Assembly: GCA_017990155.1 (NCBI GenBank)
Contig: JAGNOM010000207.1
Location: 1 to 5,688, forward strand
Direction of reading: 5' to 3'
From: Propionivibrio sp.
GTDB taxonomy: Bacteria > Pseudomonadota > Gammaproteobacteria > Burkholderiales > Rhodocyclaceae
Length of the DNA: 5,688 bases
Shown here piece by piece: positions 4,503 through 5,688 of the stretch (positions are counted from its first letter, which is position 1; each line of letters starts with the position of its first letter). Made by a program: the position numbers and the translations under genes. Under the pieces are notes generated by a model. That model had not been told where the DNA came from. It did not search any database and saw only the letters and a list, made by a program, of their open reading frames with translations.

Positions 4503-5688
4503 TCAGTGGCGCTCGGGCATGCGCTGCAGGCGCATCGCATTGAGCACGACCAGCAGCGAACTGGCGGCCATGCCGATCCCCGCCATCCACGGCGTGACCA
4601 GGCCCGCCATCGCGAGCGGCACCGACGTGAAGTTGTAGGCAAACGACCACCACAGATTCTGGCGGATGATCCGCAGGGTCTTGCGCGACAGATCGATCCC
4701 GCGCCCGAGGCTGGCGAGATTCTCGTTGAGAAGCACGATGTCGGCCTGATTGCGCGCCAGATCCGTGCCGCCGCCCATCGCCACCGACACGTGCGCCTGC
4801 GCCAGCACCGGCGCGTCATTCACGCCATCGCCCACCATGACGACCACCGCATCCGGGTCGCCCTGCATCGCAGCGATGGCCTCCTGCTTGCCTTGCGGAC
4901 TGAGGCCGCCCTGCGCATCCCCGATGCCGAGCGCCCCCGCCACGCTGGCGACGACGGTCGGCGCATCGCCCGAAAGCACGCTCATGCCCACCCCTTCCGC
5001 AGCCAGGCGACCGCTGAGCACGGCAGCCTCGTCGCGCAACTGGTCGGCGAGCCGGAACAAGCCCAGCCAGCCCGACCGCGCGGCCAGGCCGATCACCGTT
5101 CCGCCGCGCGAGGCGAGTTCTTCCAGCCCTGCAGGTGACGCAAGGCCGGCGGCGCGTGCCACGTAGTCCGGGCGACCGATCCAGAAGGTCTCGCCCTCGA
5201 CGATGCCGCGCATTCCCAACCCCGTTTCCGCCTGCACGTCCGACGCCGTCGGCAGGGCCTGCCCGGCACTCGCCGCGCGCAGGCCGGCGGCGACCGGATG
5301 CTCCGAGCCCTGCTCGATCGCCGCCGCCAGTCGCACCAGTTGAGCTTCGTCACGATCTCCGAGCACCTGCAGCTCCTCGAGATGCATGCGCCCGTGGGTC
5401 AAGGTTCCCGTCTTGTCGAACACGAAATGATTGGCCCGCGCCAGGGTTTCGATCGCGTGGCCGCGGGTGACGAGCACCCCCATGCGGGCGAGCGCGTCGG
5501 TCGCCACGGTGATCGCGGTCGGCGTCGCGAGCGAGAGCGCGCACGGACAGGCGACGACCAGCACCGACACGAACACCCACAGCGCGCGATCCGGCTCGAC
5601 GAGGTACCAGACGATGCCGGTGAGCCCCGCGAGCACCAGCAGGGTGAAGATGAAATACACCGCCACCCGGTCCGAAACGGTGGCAATG
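4503..5688 (-). CDS. ccoI: CcoI, copper-transporting P1B-type ATPase, 5' end outside window
   Basis: Only the C-terminal 394 residues are seen; whole CcoI proteins are near 800, so the metal-binding N-terminus and first membrane helices lie outside. Counting from the first full visible codon, the ion-binding CPC motif is at 47-49 (VVACPCALSLATP). The phosphorylated Asp of DKTGT is residue 91, the P1B SEHP motif is at 128-131, and the hinge motif GDGVNDAP is at 286-293. The final two membrane segments (about 343-365 and 367-385) carry the YN...P and MAASS motifs typical of Cu(I) ATPases. CcoI moves copper across the inner membrane for the CuB site of CcoN, unlike CopA, which removes excess copper. 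Sequence alone does not separate the two; the adjoining ccoS makes CcoI the better call. No start codon is in the window: the first in-frame GTG is internal. Confidence 0.94.
   Translation of the reverse strand, partial: IATVSDRVAVYFIFTLLVLAGLTGIVWYLVEPDRALWVFVSVLVVACPCALSLATPTAITVATDALARMGVLVTRGHAIETLARANHFVFDKTGTLTHGRMHLEELQVLGDRDEAQLVRLAAAIEQGSEHPVAAGLRAASAGQALPTASDVQAETGLGMRGIVEGETFWIGRPDYVARAAGLASPAGLEELASRGGTVIGLAARSGWLGLFRLADQLRDEAAVLSGRLAAEGVGMSVLSGDAPTVVASVAGALGIGDAQGGLSPQGKQEAIAAMQGDPDAVVVMVGDGVNDAPVLAQAHVSVAMGGGTDLARNQADIVLLNENLASLGRGIDLSRKTLRIIRQNLWWSFAYNFTSVPLAMAGLVTPWMAGIGMAASSLLVVLNAMRLQRMPERH

Noticed and set aside
4305..5138. A 277-codon plus-strand frame opposite ccoS and ccoI
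   Set aside because: It is antisense to ccoS and to CcoI ATPase motifs, with a His/Arg-rich composition and no family resemblance.
1..5688. Mobile elements, CRISPR arrays, tRNA or rRNA genes
   Set aside because: No transposase-like frame, terminal or regularly spaced repeats, or conserved RNA-gene sequence was seen; the window is a continuous cco locus.

Overview
The window is a minus-strand cytochrome cbb3 oxidase locus. Read in the direction of transcription (high to low coordinates), the order is ccoI (3' part only), ccoS, a 486-base intergenic region, ccoN, ccoO, ccoQ, ccoP and ccoG (5' part only). All protein-coding genes lie on the minus strand, and both end genes run off the window. 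GC-rich codon use, an FNR/ANR-type box in front of ccoN, and ccoI-ccoS placed upstream of ccoNOQP-ccoG suggest a facultatively respiring or denitrifying betaproteobacterium, perhaps of the Azoarcus/Thauera/Aromatoleum kind. That placement is an inference from gene style and order; there is no marker gene here to fix the taxon.

Region by region: 4503-5688 is the C-terminal part of the copper-exporting P1B-ATPase CcoI. 4269-4484 is the small assembly protein CcoS. 3783-4268 has no convincing protein gene but is rich in signals. It holds a perfect FNR-like palindrome with a -10-like hexamer (4216-4256), a strong intrinsic terminator for minus-strand transcripts (4117-4144), about 220 bases with nothing recognised, then an FNR box with a -10 element for ccoN (3859-3899) and a leader hairpin (3816-3840). 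614-3782 is the tightly packed ccoNOQP structural operon. 516-613 is a spacer with a perfect 9-bp stem-loop, and 1-515 is the start of ccoG.

How the genes work together: CcoN (haem b, haem b3, CuB) is the oxygen-reducing, proton-pumping subunit. CcoO (one c haem) and CcoP (two c haems) carry electrons to it, and CcoQ stabilises the complex. CcoI moves copper across the inner membrane, CcoG reduces copper, and CcoS is needed to mature the enzyme. The FNR-type promoter fits induction of this high-affinity oxidase at low oxygen.

The most interesting unexplained signal is the ccoS-ccoN gap. The upstream FNR-like palindrome has the same box-to--10 spacing as the ccoN promoter, and the intrinsic terminator follows about 65-90 bases after the predicted start. 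Together they define a candidate oxygen-responsive small RNA of about 93 nt (4117-4209), which is proposed here from sequence alone.
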